Source: Rhizobium sp. LCM 4573 (lineage in GTDB: Bacteria; Pseudomonadota; Alphaproteobacteria; Rhizobiales; Rhizobiaceae). From it: DNA of 7,166 nt. Positions 1 to 7,166 of the stretch are shown here, one piece after another. The DNA is taken from positions 29,785 to 36,950 of the forward strand of contig NZ_MDDW01000003.1 in the NCBI RefSeq assembly GCF_001854865.1, read 5' to 3'. The first letter of the stretch is position 1. Every line of letters begins with the position of its first letter. The notes under the pieces are model-generated. The model did not search any database. It was not told where the DNA came from and saw nothing but the letters and a program-made list of their open reading frames with translations. Both the position numbers and the translations under genes were made by a program.

Positions 1-3000
1 CCTGCCGGAAGACACGTTCGAGGCAGGACTGGATGAGGCCGTTGATGCCAGCCTGATCCTCAAACGCGATCAAGGCGTCATGTTCGTCCACGACCGGGTT
101 CAGGAAGCAGCCTACCTCGTTCCCACCGATGAAAGTCGTCGGCGACTCCATCTCGACGTAGCAAGACGAATGGTTTCGAGGTTACCGTCGGATGAAATGC
201 AGAGCCGCATCTTCACGGTTGCTGAACAATACAACCGCGCGATCGATCTTGTAGACGACGCTAGCGAGCGGATGCGCATCGCCCAGTTCAACCTAGCGGC
301 TGGACGCAGGGCGGAGGAGACTTCGGCGTTCGAAACCGCGTTGACCTATCTGAAAGCCGGCGCGGAAGTTGCAGCAACGCTGCCCGCCGAAGCCGTGAAC
401 GACTTGCTCATTGAATTTGAGATCGGCATGGCCGACTGCGAATTCGTTTTGGGTGACGGAGCGAGAGCAGAACAAAGATTGAGTTCACTCAGACGACAGA
501 ATTTGAATCGCGAGGCGCTGGCGCGCGTTACCTGGTCCCAGATCACCCTTTATACGGCCATCGGTCAGCTCGCGCTCGCCATTGACCTTTGCCTGGACTA
601 CTTGCGGCACGAAGGCATTCACTGGGATGCAAATCCAACCTGGGAAACCGTTCAAGAGGAATTCCGGCCTATAGCGGAGGAAATACGGGAACGCGCAATC
701 GAAACGCGCCTCGAGCTTCCTCTACAATCGTCGACGCAGGTCCCGATCCTTGATGTCCTCGGTGCCGTGCTCCCGCCTGCCTTCTTCAGCGATCAGAATC
801 TCGTGTGTCTCGTTCTCTGCCGGATGGCGAACATCAGCCGGGAACGTGGAAACTCTCCGGCATCACCTCTTGGTTACGCCTACCTTGGGATGGTGCTTGG
901 ACCGATGTTCGGAGATTATGCGGCAGGTTATCGCTTCGGAAAACTGGCGCTCCAGATGGCTCAAGAGCCGGCGTTCGCACGCTTCCGCGGCCGTGTTTCG
1001 ATGACCTTCGCCTATCACGTGCTCCCCTATTCCGAACCGATACGGTCGGGACGTGAACTTCACCGACAGGCACTAGCGGTATCGCAGGAGTCCGGCGATC
1101 TGACTTATGCCGGCTTTTGCACCTGCACGACAATCAGCAACATGCTGCTAGCGGGGGATCAACTCGGGGTGATCGAGCGCCGGGCCAGCTCCGGACTCGA
1201 TTTCGTCCGGCAGATCAATTTCGGGCTGATCGCGGATATTATCACGAGCCAGACAATGCTCGTCAGAAGCTTGCAGGGGCTGACTTTCTCTCTGGAGACT
1301 TTCGATGATGGGGATTTCGACGAGGTAGCGTTCGAAACTCGCCTGGACACCACGCCCGGCCTGGAAATCGCCGCTTGCTGGCACTGGATCAGGAAGATGC
1401 AAGCAGCTGTCTACGCGGCCGACTTCCACGCCGCAGTCCGGTACGGGGAGAAAGCCGAGCCGCTCTTATGGACTACTGCCGGACATCTCGAATGGGTCGA
1501 ATACACGTTCTACAAATACCTCGCGTTGTCGCAAACCTTGGCGCTTTCCGGACAATCGGATTTAACAAAGCTGCGTGAATACGGTGAAAGGCTGCGCACC
1601 TGGAGCGATAATAGTTCCGATAATTTTGGCGCTCACGCGGCTTTGGCCACAGCAGAACTGGCGCGACTGGAAGGCCGCCATATGGACGCCCTGAAGCACT
1701 ACGAGGATGCGATCTCCGCGGCAGGAGAAAGCCAGTTTCCCCACATCGAAGCCTTGTCGCACGAATTGGCCGCGAGCTTTGCGGAAACTCTCAATATGGC
1801 AACAATGGCTCAAGCCCATCGGGAGAGAGCCTACGCCGCCTATCGGCGCTGGGGAGCAAACGGAAAGCTCAGAGACCTCGAGGTTAAATACCCACACCTT
1901 CCGAGCACCTACGCCGTTTCCTTCACTCCGACGACCGATGCCGTTCCCCGGGAGTTGGACATCCAATCCGTCGTGCGTTCCTCGGCGAGCGTTGCAGGCG
2001 AAGTCGTCCAGTCAAAGATGGTCCGGACGCTGTTGTCGGTCGCCCTCGAGAACGCCGGGGCTCAGCGAGCACTACTAGTGTTGCCGAAACAGCAAAGCTT
2101 TTGGACGGAAGCGGAAGCGGTGGCCGATGGCGAGGTGATCGACGTGAGGTTCCGGCGTGAGCCGTTAAAGGACAGCGATGCACCGGCACGGAAACTGCGT
2201 GATGCCTTTCGGCACCAGGAACCGGTCGTCCTCGATGGCAACGAACTCCCAAAAGACAGTGACGCCAACGAAAACAGCTTCACGAGCGGTCTCGCCGTGC
2301 CTCTCGTGGCCCGGGGAAAATCCGTCGGCATACTCCTTCTCGAGAATAGGCTGAATGAGCACGCATTTTCGCCGGCGCGCATCGCGGTCCTGAAACTTAT
2401 CGCAGCACAAGCCGCCATTTCCCTGGAAAATGCCTCACTCGACGAGAAGGAATCTCTTCTTCGGGAGGTGCACCATCGGGTGAAAAACAACCTCCAGCTT
2501 ATCAGCAGTCTCCTGAACCTCCAGGCTTCGCGCGTGGGGGACGCCAAGGTCGCGGAACTCTTCCAGGACAGCCGGAACAGGGTACGCTCGATGGCATTGG
2601 TTCATGAGAACCTCTATCGGGCCGGAAACTTCGCCCGCATCTCGATGGCAAACCATCTGAAGACTCTCTGCGCACACCTCATGCGCGCCTACGGCACCCG
2701 GGAGAAGTCTATCGCATTGAACGTGAACGTCGATGAGGTGGACCTCGATCTGGACAGCGCCGTGTCATGTGGATTGATCGTCAACGAACTCGTCTCGAAT
2801 GCGCTCAAACACGCCTTTCCGAACGCCCCGGCAGGAGCAGTTAGCGTGGCATTGTCAGCGCGCCAGCCGACGGTCTATGAACTCGTTGTCGAGGACGACG
2901 GTGTAGGCCTAACTAGCTGGGAGAACACCGAGACGCTTGGCCTACAACTGGTGAAAGACCTCGTCGACCAGCTCCGGGGAGAGATGAGGACCGAAACTGG

Positions 3001-3067
3001 CGTGGGAACAAAATTCCAGATTACATTCAGAACAAATTCAGGCCTGAGGACAGCGAGTGAACCGTAA
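1..3067 (+). CDS. Large multidomain AAA-ATPase/TPR-like/GAF sensor histidine kinase (HisKA_2), 5' end missing
   Basis: The reading frame is open from base 2, so the gene starts upstream of the window; the ATG at 80 is internal and only 26 codons before it are visible. Counting that Met as residue 1, residues 2-14 ([13 protein letters not shown]) match the end of the AAA-ATPase module of giant Ser/Thr-kinase/ATPase/histidine-kinase proteins. Residues about 15-610 form a long helical, TPR-like region. A GAF-like domain spans about 625-785. A HisKA_2 box at 796-804 (EVHHRVKNN) has probable phospho-acceptor His799. HATPase motifs follow: [12 protein letters not shown] (902-913) and EDDGVGL (938-944). 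The expected role is cytoplasmic sensing and autophosphorylation. Family members often carry an N-terminal protein-kinase domain, which cannot be checked here. No membrane segment is visible. The stop overlaps the next gene by 11 bases. The kinase assignment is firm; the ligand is unknown. Confidence 0.9.
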   Translation, partial: LPEDTFEAGLDEAVDASLILKRDQGVMFVHDRVQEAAYLVPTDESRRRLHLDVARRMVSRLPSDEMQSRIFTVAEQYNRAIDLVDDASERMRIAQFNLAAGRRAEETSAFETALTYLKAGAEVAATLPAEAVNDLLIEFEIGMADCEFVLGDGARAEQRLSSLRRQNLNREALARVTWSQITLYTAIGQLALAIDLCLDYLRHEGIHWDANPTWETVQEEFRPIAEEIRERAIETRLELPLQSSTQVPILDVLGAVLPPAFFSDQNLVCLVLCRMANISRERGNSPASPLGYAYLGMVLGPMFGDYAAGYRFGKLALQMAQEPAFARFRGRVSMTFAYHVLPYSEPIRSGRELHRQALAVSQESGDLTYAGFCTCTTISNMLLAGDQLGVIERRASSGLDFVRQINFGLIADIITSQTMLVRSLQGLTFSLETFDDGDFDEVAFETRLDTTPGLEIAACWHWIRKMQAAVYAADFHAAVRYGEKAEPLLWTTAGHLEWVEYTFYKYLALSQTLALSGQSDLTKLREYGERLRTWSDNSSDNFGAHAALATAELARLEGRHMDALKHYEDAISAAGESQFPHIEALSHELAASFAETLNMATMAQAHRERAYAAYRRWGANGKLRDLEVKYPHLPSTYAVSFTPTTDAVPRELDIQSVVRSSASVAGEVVQSKMVRTLLSVALENAGAQRALLVLPKQQSFWTEAEAVADGEVIDVRFRREPLKDSDAPARKLRDAFRHQEPVVLDGNELPKDSDANENSFTSGLAVPLVARGKSVGILLLENRLNEHAFSPARIAVLKLIAAQAAISLENASLDEKESLLREVHHRVKNNLQLISSLLNLQASRVGDAKVAELFQDSRNRVRSMALVHENLYRAGNFARISMANHLKTLCAHLMRAYGTREKSIALNVNVDEVDLDLDSAVSCGLIVNELVSNALKHAFPNAPAGAVSVALSARQPTVYELVVEDDGVGLTSWENTETLGLQLVKDLVDQLRGEMRTETGVGTKFQITFRTNSGLRTASEP
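3045..3050 (+). promoter_or_regulatory. Ribosome binding site that supports the GTG start of the second kinase
   Basis: TGAGGA lies inside the end of the upstream kinase gene, six bases before GTG 3057. The same bases 3045-3047 are a TGA stop in the frame of the second kinase, so GTG 3057 is the first usable start. The next GTG would cut into the first strand of the receiver domain. The arrangement suggests translational coupling to the upstream gene. Confidence 0.6.
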
Positions 3068-4550
3068 GTCTATTCTCGTCGTGGAAGACGACCGAGTTGT
3101 ATCCCGTGACATCCAACTCCAGCTTCGAAATATAGGCTACGATGTCGCCGGTGCTGCAGTCACCGGCGAGGACGCGATCGCCATGGCGACGTCCTTGAAG
3201 CCAGACCTCGTACTGATGGACATCAGGCTCGAGGGCGATATGGACGGCATACAGGCCGCTACGACGATCCGGCATCAGCTCCGTGTGCCGGTCGTTTATC
3301 TAACAGCCTATGCTGACGACGAAACCGTTAAGCGCGCAGGGGATTCGGAACCCTTCGGCTACCTTCTCAAGCCGTTCGAAGAGACGCAACTCAGAGCTGC
3401 CATCGAAATGGCTTTGTATAAGCACGCCGCGGAGAAGCGTCTGCATGAAAGCGAACGACGGTACGCGACAACCCTTTCGAGTATCGGTGACGCCGTGATC
3501 GCGACCGATTCCGCTGGCCTCATCACGTTCATGAACCCGATCGCCGAGGGGTTGACGAAGTGGAAAATGGCCGAGGCGATCGGAAAGCCAGTCGTCGAGG
3601 TATTCCGGATCATCAATGAAGACAGCCGCCAGACTGTTGAAGACCCGGTAGCAAAGGTGCTGCGCCTTGGCACGATCGTAGGTTTGGCAAACCACACTCT
3701 CCTGATTGCTAAAGACGGTGCCGAAATCCATATCGACGACAGCGGTGCACCGATCATCGACGACCATGGGGAAATCTCCGGGGCTGTACTCGTCTTCCGG
3801 GATATCGGTCACCGAAAGCAGATGGATGATGCTCTGCGCCAGGCCCAAGCCGACCTAGCGCTTGTCGGAAGGCTCACGAGACTGGGGGAACTCGCCGCCT
3901 CGATCGCTCACGAGGTTAACCAGCCGCTGACCGCGATCGTTTCCAACGCGGAAACGTGCCTGCGTTATCTCGAACAGGCAAAGGCCGCAGCAGAACGGAT
4001 GTCGCAGAACAGCCACCGTGCGGGCGAAGTGGTTAGAAGCATACGCAGCCTTGCTGGGAACGCCCCCGATAAGTTCGTGGAGATCGACTTGAACCAAGTC
4101 GTCTTGGAGGTGGTAGGTCTCCTTCGAGGCGAGATACGCCGGCACGGTGCGAACGTGGAAACACTACTGACGCCGGTGCCGCAACTCGTCCACGGGGACC
4201 GCGTCCAACTCCAGCAGGTCGTCTTGAATCTGGTCATGAACGCTCTCGAGGCGATGTCGGCGGCGGCGGTACCGGTCAAGAAAATCACCATCGGCTCGCG
4301 CCGTTCAGATGCGAATGGAGTAGAGCTTTTCGTGTCGGATACCGGACCGGGTCTCGGACCGGTGGACCCTGAACGAGTATTCGATGCCATGTTCACGACC
4401 AAGAGAGAGGGAATGGGGTTGGGCCTGTCGATCTGCCGCTCTATCATCGAGGCTCATGGAGGGACTATCATGGCAGACATCATCCACTCCGACCCCGGAG
4501 CAACCTTTCGTTTAAGCCTCCCGGTCGCAGATGAAAAACGAGCCAAGTAG
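3057..4550 (+). CDS. Soluble hybrid histidine kinase, receiver-PAS-HisKA-HATPase order
   Basis: This 497-residue kinase starts at GTG. Residues 4-120 are a receiver domain with acidic residues D11/D12, phospho-acceptor Asp55 (LMDIRLEG), Thr83 and Lys105. Residues about 133-250 are a PAS domain of the non-haem type (IINEDSRQ, then [16 protein letters not shown]). I see no equivalent of the FixL haem-binding histidine. The HisKA box [15 protein letters not shown] places the phospho-acceptor at His285. The ATP-binding domain shows an N box (NLVMNALEA, 391-399), SDTGPGLG (427-434), MFTTK and GMGLGLS (452-458). No membrane span is visible, so it is cytoplasmic. The dimerisation domain resembles that of kinases paired with FixJ-type regulators, and such a regulator follows with a 20-base overlap. 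With the receiver at the N terminus and none at the C terminus, it is probably a relay kinase that accepts phosphate from the upstream HisKA_2 kinase (inference). Confidence 0.93.
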   Translation: MNRKSILVVEDDRVVSRDIQLQLRNIGYDVAGAAVTGEDAIAMATSLKPDLVLMDIRLEGDMDGIQAATTIRHQLRVPVVYLTAYADDETVKRAGDSEPFGYLLKPFEETQLRAAIEMALYKHAAEKRLHESERRYATTLSSIGDAVIATDSAGLITFMNPIAEGLTKWKMAEAIGKPVVEVFRIINEDSRQTVEDPVAKVLRLGTIVGLANHTLLIAKDGAEIHIDDSGAPIIDDHGEISGAVLVFRDIGHRKQMDDALRQAQADLALVGRLTRLGELAASIAHEVNQPLTAIVSNAETCLRYLEQAKAAAERMSQNSHRAGEVVRSIRSLAGNAPDKFVEIDLNQVVLEVVGLLRGEIRRHGANVETLLTPVPQLVHGDRVQLQQVVLNLVMNALEAMSAAAVPVKKITIGSRRSDANGVELFVSDTGPGLGPVDPERVFDAMFTTKREGMGLGLSICRSIIEAHGGTIMADIIHSDPGATFRLSLPVADEKRAK

Positions 4551-5181
4551 CCACACAAACCAGTCGCGCTCCGTATATATCGTCGACGACGACGAAGATA
4601 TCCGGATAGCCCTCGAAGCCCTACTCGACTCAGTCGGTTTCAACGTGACAACCTTCAACTCGGCCGAGGAGTTCCTGAGCAAGGTGGCCCTGGACAAGCC
4701 GGGTTGTCTGGTACTGGACGTCAGGTTGACCGGGCAGAGCGGTATCGCGTTGCAAAACCACCTGAACCGTCTGGGAAACGAGCTGCCAATCATTTTCATC
4801 AGCGGCCATGGAGATATCCCCATGGCTGTGAAGGCAATTAAGGCAGGAGCTGCGGAGTTCCTGACCAAGCCGGTCCGCCCGCAAGACCTGATTGACGCCA
4901 TCCATGCCGCGCTCGAAAGCGATTCCCGCCGACGAGCCCGGCAAATGATGGCAAACGCGTCGAGGCGGCTATACGACGCCCTGACCCCACGCGAGAAAGA
5001 TGTCATGTCCCTTATCGTCGTTGGCCACGGAAACAAGCAGGCGGCGCATCTGCTGGGGATCAGCGAACCCACGGTAAAAGCGCATAGGGGGCAGGTTATG
5101 AAGAAGTTGAAACTTCAGTCCCTTCCCGAATTGGTGCGGTTCGCGCAGGAGCTTGATTACGGGCCAGATCGCGAGCCCTGA
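4531..5181 (+). CDS. FixJ-type response regulator (receiver plus LuxR-type HTH)
   Basis: This 216-residue regulator has the usual length for the FixJ/NarL class. The receiver domain covers about residues 14-130, with acidic pocket D19-D21, phospho-acceptor Asp63 (VLDVRL), Ser91 in ISGHGD and Lys113 in LTKPV. The LuxR-type DNA-binding domain covers about 148-208 (LTPREKDV, then ISEPTVKAHRGQVMKKL). ATG 4531 is the only possible start before the receiver because an in-frame TAA sits at 4513-4515. No clear ribosome binding site precedes it, so translation is probably coupled to the kinase, whose end it overlaps by 20 bases. It is the expected partner of that kinase and the likely DNA-binding output of the operon. 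The inverted repeat just after its stop is a candidate target. It is not fixJ itself as far as can be told: the partner PAS domain is not the haem type and no nitrogen-fixation genes are seen. Confidence 0.94.
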   Translation: MKNEPSSHTNQSRSVYIVDDDEDIRIALEALLDSVGFNVTTFNSAEEFLSKVALDKPGCLVLDVRLTGQSGIALQNHLNRLGNELPIIFISGHGDIPMAVKAIKAGAAEFLTKPVRPQDLIDAIHAALESDSRRRARQMMANASRRLYDALTPREKDVMSLIVVGHGNKQAAHLLGISEPTVKAHRGQVMKKLKLQSLPELVRFAQELDYGPDREP

Positions 5182-5186
5182 CGCCC

Positions 5187-5210
5187 TACCCCCTCCAATG
5201 GTAGGGGGTA
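5187..5210. repeat. Inverted repeat with 8-base arms, candidate operator
   Basis: The arms TACCCCCT (5187-5194) and AGGGGGTA (5203-5210) are perfect complements separated by eight bases. A second register also pairs, CCCTACC (5184-5190) with GGTAGGG (5200-5206). It begins five bases after the stop of the FixJ-type regulator. It lacks a T-tract after the right arm, which argues against a simple intrinsic terminator. The arm resembles the TACYYMT heptamers bound by NarL-type regulators, although the spacing differs from the classical 7-2-7 arrangement. Binding by the upstream regulator or by the AraC proteins is inference. Confidence 0.45.
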
Positions 5211-5262
5211 ACCCTTCTCCCCGTCCAATAGATTCACGGTCCGCTCCTGACGTATCGTCCTG

Positions 5263-5273
5263 CTGCGTCGCAG
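5263..5273. repeat. Short perfect palindrome CTGCG-T-CGCAG
   Basis: Two five-base arms flank a single central T, ending 19 bases before the preferred start codon of the first AraC gene. Its position suits an operator near the promoter or leader. A five-base arm can occur by chance, so this is a weak call. Confidence 0.25.
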
Positions 5274-5277
5274 TATA

Positions 5278-5284
5278 GGGGTGA
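5278..5284 (+). promoter_or_regulatory. Ribosome binding site that favours ATG 5293 for the first AraC gene
   Basis: GGGGTGA differs by one base from the ideal GGAGGTGA anti-SD partner and ends eight bases before ATG 5293. The alternative start GTG 5281 lies inside this element and has no well-spaced site of its own, so ATG 5293 is preferred. Confidence 0.5.
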
Positions 5285-5292
5285 AGGGACCG

Positions 5293-6177
5293 ATGTCGTC
5301 CGAGCACGGATTGCAAATAGAGAGGTATGTCGGAGCAACAAGGACGTCCCGCCGTCTATCCGGAAGCTCTGCCGGCTTCACCGCCGTGCGCCTCGTATCC
5401 GAAGGACTCGGAGACGAGATGACCGCACCGATACCCGTTGAGAATACTTACATCGTCAGCCTGCAACTTCAGCGGATCGGACGCCATGAACTCTGGAAGG
5501 GCGGGAAGTTCTCGAACGCCCTACCCTACGAGAAAGACTCCGTCAGCATCGTCAGCCTGGCCGAGGAACCACGGATTTTCCTCCCCGACCCCTTCGACTG
5601 TCTCCAGCTTCACCTGAGCGATTCCGCCCTCGGAGCGTTCGCCGAAGACAATCATCAACGTCGGACAACAGGGTTCGAGGTGAACCCGGGCGAGATAAAT
5701 GAGGTGCTGTCAAACCTGGGAAACGCCCTGCTGCCTGCTCTTGCCGGCTCGAATATCGCATCGGGTCTCTTCATAGATCAGGTCATCTTCGGCATGCTCA
5801 ACGAACTGACGACCCGTTACGGCACGCGGGAGCGGTCTCGCCATGATGACGTGAACCTTTCGCCACTGCAGCTCAAAATCGCGCAGGAGATGTTGGTATC
5901 CGAGAACGGCGGTGAGACGGCTCTCGTCGATCTGGCCCGCGAATGCAAAATTCCGGTATCCAGCTTCGCCGGAGCCTTCAGGGCGGCGACCGGGTTGAGC
6001 CCGGCTCAGTGGATTCGCCGCTATCGCATTGATCTGGCCCAGGACCTGCTTCTTACGACGGGTCTTGCCCTCAGGGACATAGCCGCCCGATGCGGATTCG
6101 CCGATCAGGGCCACCTGACCAAGGCCTTTAGCGCGAGCGTCGGAATGACGCCAAGTGTCTGGAGAAGAAATAGATGA
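5293..6177 (+). CDS. AraC-family transcriptional regulator, first of a tandem pair
   Basis: The protein has 294 residues from ATG 5293; GTG 5281 would add four residues. The C-terminal third is an AraC/XylS DNA-binding domain. Helix-turn-helix 1 is at about residues 210-234 (DLARECKIPVSSFAGAF) and helix-turn-helix 2 at about 260-282 (DIAARCGFADQGHLTKAF, with the usual CGF, D-Q and HL positions), ending in the typical GMTPSVWRR. The N-terminal 190 or so residues are a putative effector or dimerisation domain with a conserved core at about 43-119 (IPVENTYIVS, HELWK, EEPR, DCLQLH). That core is shared with the next gene, about 48% identical by eye over 77 positions. The ligand is unknown. It is separated from the FixJ-type gene by the putative control region and so may be its direct target. 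It could equally control an unseen downstream metabolic gene. Confidence 0.92.
   Translation: MSSEHGLQIERYVGATRTSRRLSGSSAGFTAVRLVSEGLGDEMTAPIPVENTYIVSLQLQRIGRHELWKGGKFSNALPYEKDSVSIVSLAEEPRIFLPDPFDCLQLHLSDSALGAFAEDNHQRRTTGFEVNPGEINEVLSNLGNALLPALAGSNIASGLFIDQVIFGMLNELTTRYGTRERSRHDDVNLSPLQLKIAQEMLVSENGGETALVDLARECKIPVSSFAGAFRAATGLSPAQWIRRYRIDLAQDLLLTTGLALRDIAARCGFADQGHLTKAFSASVGMTPSVWRRNR
6161..6165 (+). promoter_or_regulatory. Ribosome binding site for the second AraC gene
   Basis: GGAGA lies within the end of the first AraC gene, eight bases before ATG 6174. An in-frame TAG at 6171-6173 directly precedes that ATG, so it is the earliest possible start. Together these fix the start and support coupled translation through the ATGA overlap. 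Confidence 0.6.
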
Positions 6178-7103
6178 GCTACGACCGGAAGCATTCGCGC
6201 CCGGCAACTGGGGCGCAAATAGCCAGCCTTTTCGGCATCCCCGACTATCAGACGCTAAAGACCTCCTCCCTCAGAACCTCGCAGATCACAGTCACTAGAC
6301 TGTGGACCGACGAAGGAACGAAGGAGATGACGGCCGCCATACCAGTGGAGAAGGCATCCGTAGTCAGCTTCCAGCTGAAGACTCTTCGGCACCACGAATT
6401 GTGGAAATTCGATCGGCTCGTCTATTCCGGTGGCTTCGAAAAGGACACCATCAGTATGGTTCATCTCGAAGAGGAGCCGAGGGCGCATCTTCCTACCAGC
6501 TACGATTGCCTTCAATTTCATATACCCGATCTTGTATTGGGCGAACTTTGCGAACAGGAGGACCTTCCGGCGTTCCAAGGTCTCGAAGGGAGTGAAGCGC
6601 GGGTCGACCCGGTTGCTGCGCACCTCTGCCGCTCGCTGCTTCCAGCCCTTGAGAATCCGGAGAGCGCCGGACGATTGTTCTTCGATCATGTCGGCATCGC
6701 TCTTGCCGCGTATCTGCTCGACAACTACCGGGGCGGCTCCCGCCCGCTGGCTCAATCAAGCGAACTATCGCGTTCGCAGATGAACAAGATCGAAGAATAT
6801 CTACTCACCGATCTGACGAAGGATCACACGCTGGAATCTATCGCAGCAATCTGCGGAATGCCGGTTAGCACCTTTGCCAAAGCGTTCCGGCAGACTAACG
6901 GAATGGCCGTGCACCAATGGCTACGGAGACGCCGCACTGAAAGGGCGGCTCGCCTCCTGGCCGAGTCGGATGAGAGCATTGCCAGCATCGCCTACGACTG
7001 TGGCTTTACCGATCAAGCTCATCTCACGCGCATATTCACCAATCTCTACGGGGCAACTCCTGGAGCCTACCGTTCGCAGATGTCGCCCCGCAAGCGAGCG
7101 TGA
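6174..7103 (+). CDS. AraC-family transcriptional regulator, second of a tandem pair
   Basis: This 309-residue AraC/XylS-type regulator overlaps the first by four bases (ATGA). Helix-turn-helix 1 is at about residues 219-243 (ESIAAICGMPVSTFAKAF) and helix-turn-helix 2 at about 267-291 (SIAYDCGFTDQAHLTRIF), followed by YGATPGAYR. The N-terminal core at about 52-128 (IPVEKASVVS, HHELWK, EEPR, DCLQFH) parallels the first protein, so the pair most likely arose by duplication. The divergence, roughly half identity in that core and less in the DNA-binding part, points to an old duplication and distinct specificity. The start is fixed by the stop just before it. It carries a longer N-terminal tail and a basic C-terminal tail (SPRKRA). 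The two may bind as a heterodimer or respond to related ligands (inference). No target gene is visible before the window ends. Confidence 0.92.
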   Translation: MSYDRKHSRPATGAQIASLFGIPDYQTLKTSSLRTSQITVTRLWTDEGTKEMTAAIPVEKASVVSFQLKTLRHHELWKFDRLVYSGGFEKDTISMVHLEEEPRAHLPTSYDCLQFHIPDLVLGELCEQEDLPAFQGLEGSEARVDPVAAHLCRSLLPALENPESAGRLFFDHVGIALAAYLLDNYRGGSRPLAQSSELSRSQMNKIEEYLLTDLTKDHTLESIAAICGMPVSTFAKAFRQTNGMAVHQWLRRRRTERAARLLAESDESIASIAYDCGFTDQAHLTRIFTNLYGATPGAYRSQMSPRKRA

Positions 7104-7166
7104 GGGCGGATCACACCTGGCCGATTGCTGCTCCTCGTGGCAGAGCCGTTTCGAACAAAGACGATG

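Larger units (their letters stand above)
5182..5292 (+). other. Intergenic region between the kinase operon and the AraC pair, probable control region
   Basis: This is the only sizeable gap between genes in the window. It contains the TACCCCCT/AGGGGGTA inverted repeat, a CTGCG-T-CGCAG palindrome and a run of TATAGGGGTGA before the first AraC gene. No convincing -35/-10 pair and no -24/-12 (sigma-54) pattern is visible. TATAGG at 5274-5279 looks like a -10 box but lacks a well-spaced -35. A promoter for the AraC pair is likely here, but its position cannot be fixed. Confidence 0.5.

Noticed and set aside
2062..2547. Minus-strand open frame of 161 codons opposite the GAF/HisKA_2 region
   Set aside because: It is Arg/Ser-rich with no motifs; the opposite strand encodes clear GAF and HisKA_2 domains.
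3300..3848. Minus-strand open frame of 182 codons opposite the receiver-PAS region
   Set aside because: It shows no recognisable domain, and the plus-strand kinase explains the region fully.
4343..4362. Direct repeat CGGACCGG, two copies 12 bases apart
   Set aside because: It falls in the TGPGLGP coding stretch of the ATP-binding domain and is explained by Gly/Pro codons.
4512..5072. Long open frame on the minus strand opposite the FixJ-type gene (186 codons)
   Set aside because: It lies wholly across the end of the kinase and the well-supported response regulator, and its translation is Ser/Arg-rich low-complexity sequence typical of an antisense shadow in GC-rich DNA.
5184..5215. Intrinsic terminator after the FixJ-type gene
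   Set aside because: A stable stem exists, but no T-rich tract follows the right arm (ACCCTTCTCC), so an operator role was preferred; attenuation is not excluded.
5274..5279. TATAGG as a -10 promoter element
   Set aside because: No well-spaced -35 is present (CTGACG at 5247-5252 is about 21 bases away), and transcription starting from it would remove the ribosome binding site of the first AraC gene.
7111..7164. Minus-strand frame of 17 codons ending in a stop at 7111-7113, possibly the tail of a convergent gene
   Set aside because: It is too short to separate from chance; the sequence beyond the window edge would decide.
7164..7166. ATG at the very end of the window as the start of a further plus-strand gene
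   Set aside because: It has no clear ribosome binding site and no downstream sequence to test coding; the 63 bases after the second AraC gene hold nothing else I can support.

Overview
The window is a dense, all-plus-strand cluster of signal transduction and regulatory genes from a moderately GC-rich proteobacterium. It is most likely an alphaproteobacterium of the Rhizobiales (rhizobia-like). That placement is an inference from the gene types: a giant AAA-ATPase/TPR-like/GAF kinase, a FixL-like kinase with a FixJ-type regulator, and the codon style. No rRNA, tRNA, mobile element, CRISPR array or integrase-like gene is visible.

Layout: (1) bases 1-3067 hold the 3' part of a very large multidomain sensor histidine kinase. 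It runs from the end of an AAA-type ATPase module through a long helical (TPR-like) region and a GAF domain to a HisKA_2/HATPase core; its 5' end lies outside the window. (2) Bases 3057-4550 encode a soluble kinase with an N-terminal receiver domain, then PAS, HisKA and HATPase. (3) Bases 4531-5181 encode a FixJ-type response regulator with a receiver and a LuxR-type helix-turn-helix. These three genes overlap by 11 and 20 bases and look like one translationally coupled operon. (4) A gap of about 110 bases follows, carrying a strong TACCCCCT/AGGGGGTA inverted repeat and a small CTGCG-T-CGCAG palindrome. (5) Bases 5293-6177 and 6174-7103 encode two AraC-family regulators. They are paralogues of one another and are coupled by an ATGA overlap.

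The simplest reading is a multistep phosphorelay: the large HisKA_2 kinase phosphorylates the receiver of the second kinase, that kinase phosphorylates the FixJ-type regulator, and the regulator controls the AraC pair through the sites in the intergenic gap. Domain content and gene order support this, but each phosphotransfer step and each binding site is inference. The input signal and the final target genes are not visible. None of the kinases in view has an obvious membrane segment, so sensing appears to be cytoplasmic.
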